This document shows, one piece after another, positions 1 to 7,754 of a stretch of 41,753 nucleotides of DNA; position 1 is the stretch's first letter, and each line of letters begins with the position of its first letter. The notes beneath the pieces are model-generated. The model searched no databases. It was not told where the DNA came from and saw only the letters and a program-made list of their open reading frames with translations. A program made the position numbers and the translations under genes. Source of the stretch: Thermoanaerobaculia bacterium (GTDB lineage: Bacteria; Acidobacteriota; Thermoanaerobaculia; Multivoradales; JAIOJS01); assembly GCA_019911795.1 (NCBI GenBank), contig JAIOJS010000239.1, positions 1 to 41,753 of the forward strand. The letters are read 5' to 3'.

Positions 1-583
1 GTCCCCCTTTGAAACGGGTCTGAGAATCCGAGTATTGCGAAGCGAGATCGGCGAAGCTCTCACCGGCAAGAGCCCTCGCCCGAAGGGTTTCCAGACGACG
101 CCCTACCTCCGCCCTGTCGGTACCCGACGCGTCGGCGGACACCCGAAGGAACAGGTTCCTGATCCGTTGTCGGCGCGGCTTCTGAAAGGCGTCGGGCTCA
201 CGGGCTATCGCTTCGTCGACCTCTTCCGGTGAAATCCTGGCCTCGTCGGCAACGTGGCGTCGTAGCGCGGCAACCCACGCCTGCTGCTCGAGCGTTTCTA
301 GACTGAGCCGGATGGCGGATTCCTGGGCCAAACCGCTCGCCTCGCCGGCCTCCGCCAGAGTGCGGACGATGAGGAGATCCTCGACTGATCTGACCGTCGG
401 AGCAGCCTCGACATCGTCTCGCCCTTGAAATGCCCGCCACGTCTCGTACTCTGACTGACGAACGCTCCCTCCCGAGTACGTCGCCACGATCGGATCCTCC
501 GCCATCTGATCAGCGGCTGGTCGAGAGCACGCCGCAAGGCAGCAGATCCAGCCAAAGCCCAGGACAAGGGCCAGTCCCCTCAA
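1..583 (-). CDS. Parvulin-type (PPIC) peptidyl-prolyl isomerase lipoprotein, partial
   Basis: About 194 N-terminal codons are visible; the gene runs off the left edge. It starts at a TTG (583-581) that overlaps the TGA of the upstream isomerase gene (TTGA). That start gives a compact lipoprotein signal: a hydrophobic stretch, then lipobox L16-A17-A18-C19. The next ATG (MAEDP...) would remove the signal. After a helical N-terminal region, the visible end begins a parvulin domain (IRNLFLRV..., then GESFADLASQYSDSQT) that aligns by eye with the same part of the upstream paralogue (VAHLFLR..., GESFERLVAEFSESET). Parvulins of the SurA/PrsA kind help fold exported proteins; an envelope location is inferred. 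No purine-rich ribosome site precedes the TTG, so translation probably depends on coupling to the upstream gene. The catalytic part lies outside the window. Confidence 0.8.
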   Translation of the reverse strand, partial: MRGLALVLGFGWICCLAACSRPAADQMAEDPIVATYSGGSVRQSEYETWRAFQGRDDVEAAPTVRSVEDLLIVRTLAEAGEASGLAQESAIRLSLETLEQQAWVAALRRHVADEARISPEEVDEAIAREPDAFQKPRRQRIRNLFLRVSADASGTDRAEVGRRLETLRARALAGESFADLASQYSDSQTRFKGG

Positions 584-2421
584 GGAGGAGATGGGGAAGT
601 CCCCTCTACAAAGAATGTTGCCTGCGGGCCTTCGACACCCGCCCTTTGCATCGCGCGGTTCAAACCGTCGGGAAGGATGCGGAAATTGCGTTCCTCCAGC
701 CGCGACTCGACCCACTCCTTCTGCAGCTCCATTGCGTTCTGGCGCAAGTACACCTGCCGCACCTGAGCGCTCACCCCCTCAAAGGGACGACTCTCCGGCT
801 CCCGACGATCGAGAACTTCGAAGAGCTGCAGGGTCTCACCAACTCGACGCGGGGGCGACAGTTGCCCAGCTGCCAACGGAGCCAGGAAGGCCGCAAGCCG
901 CTGCGTTTCGAGGGTCGAGCGATCGGACAACTGGAGCCAGCCGATCGCCTCGATCTCACCACCCACCTCGCGCTGGATCGCCTCCAGTTCACTCTTGGCG
1001 TCGACAAGAGCCTCTAGACGGGCCATGACAGCCGCCACTCCGAGCCGGTCGAAGGGTACGACCAACTTCCTCAGCTCCAGGGACAGTGGCGTTCGGAAAG
1101 CCAGTTCGTGTTCCTCGAAGTAGGCGCGTAAACGCTCCGGATGGCGATCGACGATCGCCTCTCTGCTCCGCTGGTAGACAAGATCACGGGCCAATCGACG
1201 CCCTTCCGCAGCGAGCCGGCTTTGAACCGTCGGGAGGCGATCGATCCCGCTCGCACGAGCGGCGGCCGCTATGCGCTCTCGCTGCTCCAGGGTCTTGAGT
1301 AGCTGTGCGGCTGAGGGCGGCGGTACGATCGCAGCCGATGCTTTCAGCATGGACTCCACCGTGCCGACCGTCACGACTAGTTCGCCGAGGGTAAAGACCG
1401 GCACGGTCGGGTCGCCTGCTTTCATCAGCTTGTCTAGCTCTTCGTCATCCACCCTCACCAGGTCTGCGGGCGCGGGGAGCGACTCTGTCAACTGAGCCAG
1501 AGCATCTGCTCTTCGAACCGCCATCAGCTGCCGAGTAATTGCGCTGCGCACCTCGTCAAACTCGAAGGCCTTGGCGTCGATACGCCCCCCCACGATGAAG
1601 AGGTGTCCCCCCTGAGGGGTGAGCACCGGGTCGCTAGGCACGTTGGTCTCCAGAGCGAAGACGATCTCTTCGATCTCAGTGGGAAGATCCCCTCGGCTCA
1701 TCGTGCCGAGGGTTCCATGCCGGTGTCGTGTCTCGGATTCCGAAAACTCCGCTACCAACCGCTCGAAACTCTCTCCTCGCAAAATCCGCGCTCGCAGCTC
1801 TGTCAGTTGCTCTAACAACTCAGCCTGGGTGCGCCCCTCGCTGCGCAGGAAGAGGTGAGCTACCGATCTGTTTTCTGAGGTCCGATAGATCTCCCGGTGC
1901 TCCTCGTAGTAGGAACGAGCCTCAGCCTCGGTGACCTCGTCGACCTCCAGAGACTGCCTCTTAGCCCACTCCTCGAGGAGAAGAGTGCGTTCGAGATCGC
2001 GCAACAAGGGTTTGAGCGAGGGGTCCTCCTCGAGGGTGCCTTCGATACGAGCCCTTTCGATATCGTCGAGCGCGATCTGCTCGATATGCTGCCGATACCA
2101 GCCTTCGGAGTCCTCGATTGGGATGGCGCGCTGACTCTGGGGTAGCTCCAGGATCGCGCTGTCCAAGTCTTCCAGGGTCACCTGCCCTCCGTCGTAGATG
2201 GCTAATAGGTCGGGCGGCAGAGTCGCGGGGTCGACCTGATCGTCGGGACCGGAGGAGTGCTGCGGCCCGCCGCAGGCGATAAGAACGCCCAACAACAGAC
2301 TTGCCAACAGCGGTCGAGCCGGCGACTGGCTCACCGCGGTCGTCGGTTGTCCAGACCAAGACGGCCCGACGATCTGTTCAAGGCCACCACTCCCTTGTTT
2401 TCTCACGTGAGGTCCTTTCAC
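580..2421 (-). CDS. Parvulin-type (PPIC) peptidyl-prolyl isomerase lipoprotein, two-domain
   Basis: 613 residues from a GTG that overlaps the stop of the sulfatase-TPR gene (GTGA), with a GGAGG-like site about 7 nt upstream. A lipoprotein signal with lipobox L-I-A-C ends at C50, unusually far from this start; a GTG at 2334 would give a normal 20-residue signal but has no ribosome site. A helical N-terminal region (about 100-180) precedes a PPIC domain at about 186-280 (VAHLFLR, GESFERLVAEFSES, GTLGTMSRGDLP). A second, degenerate copy of the fold may lie at about 444-540 (LELRKLVVPF... IGWLQLSD... LQLFEVLDRR). The likely role is a membrane-anchored chaperone or isomerase for exported proteins. 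The next gene downstream is a paralogue, suggesting duplication. Family call is firm; substrate unknown. Confidence 0.88.
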   Translation of the reverse strand: MKGPHVRKQGSGGLEQIVGPSWSGQPTTAVSQSPARPLLASLLLGVLIACGGPQHSSGPDDQVDPATLPPDLLAIYDGGQVTLEDLDSAILELPQSQRAIPIEDSEGWYRQHIEQIALDDIERARIEGTLEEDPSLKPLLRDLERTLLLEEWAKRQSLEVDEVTEAEARSYYEEHREIYRTSENRSVAHLFLRSEGRTQAELLEQLTELRARILRGESFERLVAEFSESETRHRHGTLGTMSRGDLPTEIEEIVFALETNVPSDPVLTPQGGHLFIVGGRIDAKAFEFDEVRSAITRQLMAVRRADALAQLTESLPAPADLVRVDDEELDKLMKAGDPTVPVFTLGELVVTVGTVESMLKASAAIVPPPSAAQLLKTLEQRERIAAAARASGIDRLPTVQSRLAAEGRRLARDLVYQRSREAIVDRHPERLRAYFEEHELAFRTPLSLELRKLVVPFDRLGVAAVMARLEALVDAKSELEAIQREVGGEIEAIGWLQLSDRSTLETQRLAAFLAPLAAGQLSPPRRVGETLQLFEVLDRREPESRPFEGVSAQVRQVYLRQNAMELQKEWVESRLEERNFRILPDGLNRAMQRAGVEGPQATFFVEGTSPSPP

Positions 2422-4604
2422 CCATTCCCTCCATCCCCGTCCAACAGAAGAGCCGCGCGGGTTGTCTCGGCACTCTCAGGAAAGCGAGCCTTCAGTTCCC
2501 GAAACTGCCGCTCCGCCTCGCTCCGACGCTCAGGCCGGGTCGAGTACAGAGCGACGAGAGCGTAACGTGCTTGGAGATAGTTGGGATCCAACTCCACCGC
2601 GCGAAGAAAGCGCCTCTCAGCCGCCTCGAGGTCTCCGGAGGCGATCAAGAAGGTGCCCAGATTGTAGTGAGTCCGCGAGAAGTAGGGCTGCTCCGCGAGC
2701 GCCTTGTCGAAATGCGCCTGGGCTGCCGCTCGGTTGCCGCGCCGCGCCTCGAGGATCGCGAGATCGAGTCGGGCCGTCAAGTAGCTCGGTTCGAGTTCGA
2801 GGGTAGCAGTGAGTTGCTCGACCTGCTCCTCGATCCGGTTCTGGGTGGCAAAGACGTGGGCCAATACGTGGTGAGCCTCGGCACTAGGCTCCAACGCAAT
2901 CCCCTGAAAGAGTCTCGACTCGGCCTCGATGAGATCCCCCCGATAGAAGGCCACCGCCCCAAGTTGCACCAGGAGACGCGCCGTCACCATGCCCTCGACC
3001 GAAAGCTCGACGATTCGATCGAGAGTGGCAGCGGCCTCCTCGTACTGCTCCATCTGGAGCTGCCCTATCGCCTTCATCTCCAGATAGGCCGGATCATTGG
3101 GCGCAGCCGTCAACAATTGGTCAACGAACTGCATTGCCACCAGCGGACGTTGCTGATACAGGGCCTCTTTGGCGTTGCTCATCGCGCTGATATCGATGAC
3201 CCTATCTTGCGGAGCTTCACCATCAGATCGCAGCCGCTCGTCGACGACTTCCTCGACCGCCCCCCCCGTATGCAAGTAGCCGAGGGCCTGCAGTCGGGCG
3301 ATCGTCTCCTCGTCGATCTCGGTCGCAGCACCGCGATCCGGAGCGGCGTGACTCCTCAGGAAGCGTTGAAGCCGCGTCTCCATCTCCTGCGCCAGTTCGG
3401 GACGCGAGCCACTGAGATCGTCGAGTTCCCGGGGATCGTTGACCAGATCGTAGAGTTCAGGTCGCGGACCATGAACGTACTTGTAGGGCGGTTCGATAAG
3501 CGCTCGCAGCTCTCCCCAGCGGTGTGAGAGTCGGGGTGAGAGTGTTTCGGCATAGAGCCCCTTCGAGGTGCGGTCAGGAGAAGCTCCCTCCATCCACGGC
3601 TTCAGGCTCTGCCCTTGCAAGCTATCAGGGAGATCGAACCCGAGCAGTTCGAGAACCGTCGGCACAATATCGACCGTCCCCACCATGTCGTTCACTACCA
3701 TGCCCCCCGCTTCGAAGGCAGGGGGTCTGATGATGAGAGGCACGTGCAGGGTCGAGTCGTAGAGAAGCATCGAGTGGGTCGACTCTCGGTGCTCATCCAG
3801 TCCTTCGCCATGGTCCGCGGTGAAGATCACCAGGGTTCGTTCCAACACTCCAAGCTGCTGGAGGTGAGCGAGTAGACGTCCAAACGAGTCGTCCGCGTAG
3901 GCAATCTCTCCGTTGTATAGATCGTCGGCGAAGAGCTGATCGAACGGCGCGGGGGGTTCGTGTGGCTGGTGCGGATCGAAGTAGTGAGCCCAGGCGAAGA
4001 ACGGCTCGGAGGCGTGCTCCGTCAGCCAAGGAAACAAGACGTCGTTGACCCTACCCGCCCGTCGTTCATCGAAGAACAGCTCCATTTTCGGTAAGTGCCG
4101 TTCCGTCAACAGATCCTCGAAGGGTTCAACGTCGACTTCGTCGTCAAAGAAGTCGAAGCCCTGGTCGAGCCCGAACTGGGACGTCAGCGGAAACGAACCC
4201 ACCGCCGCCGCAGTTGCGTAGCCCTTCTCCGCGAGGATTTCGGCAAGGGTCACTTGACCACTCGGGAGCTTGAAGAGGCCGTTGTCGCGAACTCCGTGGC
4301 GGATGGGATAGACGCCCGTCAAGATCGTGGAGTGCGACGGGGCGGTGATCGGCACCGCCGTACGAGCCTGGGCAAACAGAACCCCTTCTGCCGCCAATCG
4401 ATCGACGTTCGGAGTCACCCCCTCGTTTCCGTAGGCTCCGATTCGATCGGCCCGAGTGGTGTCGAAGGTCACCAGTAGGACGTTCCAGCGCTCCGGTTGG
4501 CGACAGCCGGTCAATCCCACCAGAATCAGGGCGCAGCATCCCAGGAACTTGAAGGGAGCAACGGTCTGATTGGAGAACGAGCGAAAGGTAGGATAGCGTG
4601 CCAA
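2418..4604 (-). CDS. Sulfatase-superfamily lipoprotein with C-terminal TPRs
   Basis: The N-terminus has an alkaline-phosphatase/sulfatase fold: NVLLVTFDTTRADRIGAYG (first metal Asp), the active-site loop ITAPSHSTILTG, and FTADHGEGLDEH (metal Asp-His). About 250 C-terminal residues form TPR repeats. The nucleophile position of the C/S-x-P-S-R sulfatase signature is Thr here, so formylglycine chemistry is impossible; phosphoglycerol and phosphoethanolamine transferases of this superfamily also use Thr. Start: the frame is open to 4799 but that would overlap the divergent gene at 4669. I chose a TTG at 4604 with GGAG 10 nt upstream, which puts the lipobox (L-T-G-C) 34 residues in; an ATG at 4670 and a GTG at 4661 are alternatives. 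It is first in a three-gene minus-strand set with the two parvulins. The substrate cannot be predicted. Confidence 0.85.
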   Translation of the reverse strand: MARYPTFRSFSNQTVAPFKFLGCCALILVGLTGCRQPERWNVLLVTFDTTRADRIGAYGNEGVTPNVDRLAAEGVLFAQARTAVPITAPSHSTILTGVYPIRHGVRDNGLFKLPSGQVTLAEILAEKGYATAAAVGSFPLTSQFGLDQGFDFFDDEVDVEPFEDLLTERHLPKMELFFDERRAGRVNDVLFPWLTEHASEPFFAWAHYFDPHQPHEPPAPFDQLFADDLYNGEIAYADDSFGRLLAHLQQLGVLERTLVIFTADHGEGLDEHRESTHSMLLYDSTLHVPLIIRPPAFEAGGMVVNDMVGTVDIVPTVLELLGFDLPDSLQGQSLKPWMEGASPDRTSKGLYAETLSPRLSHRWGELRALIEPPYKYVHGPRPELYDLVNDPRELDDLSGSRPELAQEMETRLQRFLRSHAAPDRGAATEIDEETIARLQALGYLHTGGAVEEVVDERLRSDGEAPQDRVIDISAMSNAKEALYQQRPLVAMQFVDQLLTAAPNDPAYLEMKAIGQLQMEQYEEAAATLDRIVELSVEGMVTARLLVQLGAVAFYRGDLIEAESRLFQGIALEPSAEAHHVLAHVFATQNRIEEQVEQLTATLELEPSYLTARLDLAILEARRGNRAAAQAHFDKALAEQPYFSRTHYNLGTFLIASGDLEAAERRFLRAVELDPNYLQARYALVALYSTRPERRSEAERQFRELKARFPESAETTRAALLLDGDGGNG

Positions 4605-4668
4605 GATCCCGATTCTCCACCACCATAGAAGACAGGTCAACCGAAGGCCGAAGCCTCCCACGCTGCTC

Positions 4669-6027
4669 ATGAGTCTCACACCACCGAACCGGCGCCCGAT
4701 ATCTTGTCCCCTTCCACTACTCCTGATCGTCACATCGCTTGCTCTACTAACCGGTTGCTCTCCGAGCGAAGTTTCGCCAGAACTCTCGCGGGGTCTCAAC
4801 GCTCTCGACGAACAGCGATTCGAACTTGCGCGATGGCACCTCGAGCGCTACCTCGAGATCAATCCGACCTCGGATACGGCGCGGCTGGAGGCAGCCCGCG
4901 CTTGGAGTTCCGGACCGTTTCAGAGCACGACCCATGCCGATGACCACCGCCGGAACTACCTCTCCCGTCACCCCGAGGCTGTCACCGTGCGTCTCGATCG
5001 AGCGACCAGCTTCCTCGGACTCGGTCGCAACGACGAGGCCTTTCGTGAGGTCAAAGGTCTCCCATCGAGCCCTGAAGTACTGATTATTCAGGCCCTTGCA
5101 CTCGAAAAGTCCGACGCGAAAGCCGCACTCGCTCGGGTGGAACTGCTACTCGACGAGAGCCCAGACAACGCCTCGGGACTCGCCCTCGGAGCTCGCCTCA
5201 ATCAAGTCAGTGACCCCGAACGGGCCCTCCACCAAGCCGAGCGGGCTATCGCTCGAAACCCATTCGATCAAGTCAGTACCTACATCGTGGCCCGGCTTCG
5301 ACGGGCCGCCGGTGACACCGAGGGCGCCCAAACTGCCTTTGCGGTGCACCAAGAACTCTCAGACCTAGAAGGAACCGGTAGCAAGCCGGAGCCGGCCCCC
5401 GCTGAGGCACTCGAGATCCTGGAACGCCTCGCCACCACCATCCCCACGAACTCGATCAACTACCAGCTTCGGCTCGCCGAACTCCTGGTAATCAACGGAC
5501 AGCCGGCGCGCGCGCGGGCCATCCTCTCTTCACTCCCTCTCCATGAACTCTCGGCCTCGAGACAACTTCTCGTCGGCCGACTCGCGGGGACGATCGGGGA
5601 AGTTTCCCTGTCCAAGGCGGCCCTCGAGGCAGTCCTCGAGCGTTCCCTCCCCGCAACGCTCTCGGAGAGGCTCGACCTCGAGAGACTGCAACGCGCTGCC
5701 TACGCGCAGAGCGCACGGATCGCTCTCTCGGACCTCGACTCCCCCGCCGCGATGAGGGTTCTCGATCAAGGGCTCGAGATGGCTCCATTCTCGTCACCGC
5801 TCCTCGCCCTTCGAGCCGAGCTGAAGCTCCAGAGCGGTCACGCCGAGGAGGCCGAAGACACCTTCCGTCGCCTGATGGAGGTCGCACCCTGGCGCGACGT
5901 AGACCGTCTAAAGCTCGCCGACCTACTGATCGGGTCCGGAAGATTCAACGAGGTGGGAGCGCTCCTCGACCAAGCACCCGAGGCGAGTTCTGCCCTCGAC
6001 CAGTACCGATTGGAGCACAGCCTGTGA
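4669..6027 (+). CDS. TPR-repeat lipoprotein
   Basis: 452 residues. A lipoprotein signal (PLLLIVTSLALLTGC) has its lipobox Cys at C30. The rest is alpha-helical with TPR-like pairs, for example LNALDEQRFELARWHLERYL, AEELLVING-type helices at about 260-300, and AEEAEDTFRRLMEVAP at about 385-405. It probably sits on the outer face of a membrane and acts as a protein-interaction scaffold. It is divergent from the sulfatase-TPR gene, leaving about 65 bp for both promoters, and its stop overlaps the next start (GTGA at 6024-6027), so it is translationally coupled to the CRTAC1 gene. No clear ribosome site precedes the ATG. TPR plus CRTAC1 pairs of this kind are common in Acidobacteriota and Planctomycetota; their function is not settled. 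Confidence 0.85.
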   Translation: MSLTPPNRRPISCPLPLLLIVTSLALLTGCSPSEVSPELSRGLNALDEQRFELARWHLERYLEINPTSDTARLEAARAWSSGPFQSTTHADDHRRNYLSRHPEAVTVRLDRATSFLGLGRNDEAFREVKGLPSSPEVLIIQALALEKSDAKAALARVELLLDESPDNASGLALGARLNQVSDPERALHQAERAIARNPFDQVSTYIVARLRRAAGDTEGAQTAFAVHQELSDLEGTGSKPEPAPAEALEILERLATTIPTNSINYQLRLAELLVINGQPARARAILSSLPLHELSASRQLLVGRLAGTIGEVSLSKAALEAVLERSLPATLSERLDLERLQRAAYAQSARIALSDLDSPAAMRVLDQGLEMAPFSSPLLALRAELKLQSGHAEEAEDTFRRLMEVAPWRDVDRLKLADLLIGSGRFNEVGALLDQAPEASSALDQYRLEHSL

Positions 6028-7712
6028 GGCGACCACATTCGATGCTCCTGACTCTGACCCTCCCGTGGAGCCTCCTGTTCGCGCTCGGTGTTATGGCAAC
6101 GGCGCCTGTCGCGGCCAAGGACTGGTTTCGAGAGGTATCCGCAGAGGTCGGGGTAGATTTTCGGCACCAGGATGGCCGTACCGGCGAGAACTTCTACGTC
6201 GAAACGGCGGGAAGCGGTGGCGGCTGGGTCGACTTCGACGGCGACGGCGACCTCGACCTCTATCTCGTGAACGGAGCGCCCGCCCCCGGGGACAAGCTGG
6301 TCAACACACCAAGGAATGCACTCTTCGAGAACCGAGAAGGTCGCTTCGTCGAAGTCGCAGCAGCCTGGGGGGTCGACGACACCGCTTTCGGCATGGGGTT
6401 CTGTGTGGGCGATCCCAACGGGGACGGTCGCGTCGACCTGTTCGTAACTAACTTCGGTCCAGATCGCCTCTACTCCAACCGGGGAAGCCAACCCTTCGAG
6501 GAAGTCGCCGCCGCCGCGGGAGTTGCCGGAAACCTCTGGAGTTCAGCCTGCGCCTTTGGCGACCTCGACGGAGACGGCGACCAAGACCTCTATGTCAGTC
6601 ACTACGTCCAGTTCGACTACCGAACGAACCCTCGATGTGGAGACCCACGCCGCAACCTACGGTACTACTGCCGCCCCGATGATTTTCAGGGAGTTCCCGA
6701 CTCGCTTTTCCTGAATCGCGGTGACGGCACCTTTTTCGAAGCGGGGGCGGAGCGCGGCCTATCAATGCAGCCCACCGAGAAGGGCTTTGGGGTGATCCTT
6801 CTCGACCTCGACCAAGACGGCGATCTGGACATTTATACCGCCAACGATGGGGCCCTCAACCGGCTGTACCAAAACGATGGCGCCGGTCATTTCCAGGATG
6901 TTGGCTTGTGGAGCGGAGCGGGTCTGAGTTCCCTAGGCACCCCGGAGGCCGGAATGGGAGTCGCGGCAGGTGATATCGACGGTGACCTCCAGATCGATCT
7001 CCTCGTGACTCATTTCGCGATGGAAACCAACACCCTGTACCGGAATCTCGGGAAGCTCCAGTTCGACGATGTCACCCAATCGAGCGGAATCGGCGCTCCC
7101 GGACTCCTTTCTGTCGGCTGGGGTGCCCAATTCCTCGACTATGACAACGACGGTGATCTCGACGTCGCAATCGCCAATGGCCACATGCAGGAGGGCGTGG
7201 AAAAGCTCGAGCCCCAGCTACGCTACCGCCAACCCAACCATCTCTTGGAGAACCGGGGCAACGGTCACTTCGTCGACATCACCAGTGCGGCGGGTTCCGC
7301 CTGGAGCCGCACCGAAGTCAGCCGCGGACTCGCCGTCGGTGACTGGAACGACGACGGACAACTCGACATCCTGATCGTCAATACCAATGCCGCCATCGAT
7401 CTGCTCGAGAATCAGGTCGAGAACGGAAATCACTGGATCGGATTCGAACTGCAGGGGCCTCCCAACAATCGGCTCGGTCTAGGCGCCACCGTGATCCTCG
7501 AGAGTGGTGACCGCCGCCAGATTCGGACTGTCCAGAGCGGTGGAAGCTTTCAGTCGCAGTCCGACCTCCGCCTACACTTTGGTTTGGGCAAGAGTTCAGG
7601 CCCGGTCGACATCACGATTCTTTGGCCCGGGGGCAAGCGACAATCCTCCAGCCTTCGCGAGGTCGATCGGTACACCAAGCTGCTCTACGCGCCGGGCAGC
7701 GTCGACCAATGA
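6024..7712 (+). CDS. CRTAC1-family protein (VCBS/FG-GAP repeats plus ASPIC/UnbV)
   Basis: 562 residues from a GTG overlapping the previous stop; an ATG six codons later (6042) gives a cleaner signal peptide ending near APVAA. Calcium-loop repeats of the FG-GAP/VCBS type recur: DFDGDGDLDLYLVNG, DPNGDGRVDLFVTN, DLDGDGDQDLYVSH, DLDQDGDLDIYTAN, DIDGDLQIDLLVTH, DYDNDGDLDVAIANG, DWNDDGQLDILIVN. Together they predict a seven-bladed integrin-alpha-like propeller. A conserved Cys pair (CGDPRRNLRYYC) lies in an insertion between blades. The C-terminal about 80 residues match the ASPIC/UnbV domain (NNRLGLGATV... VDITILWPGG). It is exported and probably calcium-binding; its ligand is unknown. It shares the transcript with the TPR lipoprotein and converges on the ELWxxDGT gene, 42 bp away. 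Confidence 0.9.
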   Translation: MRRPHSMLLTLTLPWSLLFALGVMATAPVAAKDWFREVSAEVGVDFRHQDGRTGENFYVETAGSGGGWVDFDGDGDLDLYLVNGAPAPGDKLVNTPRNALFENREGRFVEVAAAWGVDDTAFGMGFCVGDPNGDGRVDLFVTNFGPDRLYSNRGSQPFEEVAAAAGVAGNLWSSACAFGDLDGDGDQDLYVSHYVQFDYRTNPRCGDPRRNLRYYCRPDDFQGVPDSLFLNRGDGTFFEAGAERGLSMQPTEKGFGVILLDLDQDGDLDIYTANDGALNRLYQNDGAGHFQDVGLWSGAGLSSLGTPEAGMGVAAGDIDGDLQIDLLVTHFAMETNTLYRNLGKLQFDDVTQSSGIGAPGLLSVGWGAQFLDYDNDGDLDVAIANGHMQEGVEKLEPQLRYRQPNHLLENRGNGHFVDITSAAGSAWSRTEVSRGLAVGDWNDDGQLDILIVNTNAAIDLLENQVENGNHWIGFELQGPPNNRLGLGATVILESGDRRQIRTVQSGGSFQSQSDLRLHFGLGKSSGPVDITILWPGGKRQSSSLREVDRYTKLLYAPGSVDQ

Positions 7713-7754
7713 GCCCGATGGCGGGAGCGCGTGGCACGCGAGCGAGCCGACTTC

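Noticed and set aside
591..1028. Plus-strand ORF preceded by AAGGAGGAG and ATG
   Set aside because: It is antisense to the parvulin gene; the ribosome-like sequence is the complement of its C-terminal Ser-Pro-Pro codons. The product is Arg/Pro-rich and resembles no protein.
2301..3527. Long plus-strand ORF of 408 codons
   Set aside because: Antisense to the TPR part of the sulfatase-TPR gene, where codon bias in GC-rich DNA opens the opposite frame. No motif seen.
7726..7742. CGCGT-GGC-ACGCG hairpin between the CRTAC1 and ELWxxDGT genes
   Set aside because: Five-bp stem with a 3-nt loop and no T-run in GC-rich DNA; too weak to call a terminator.
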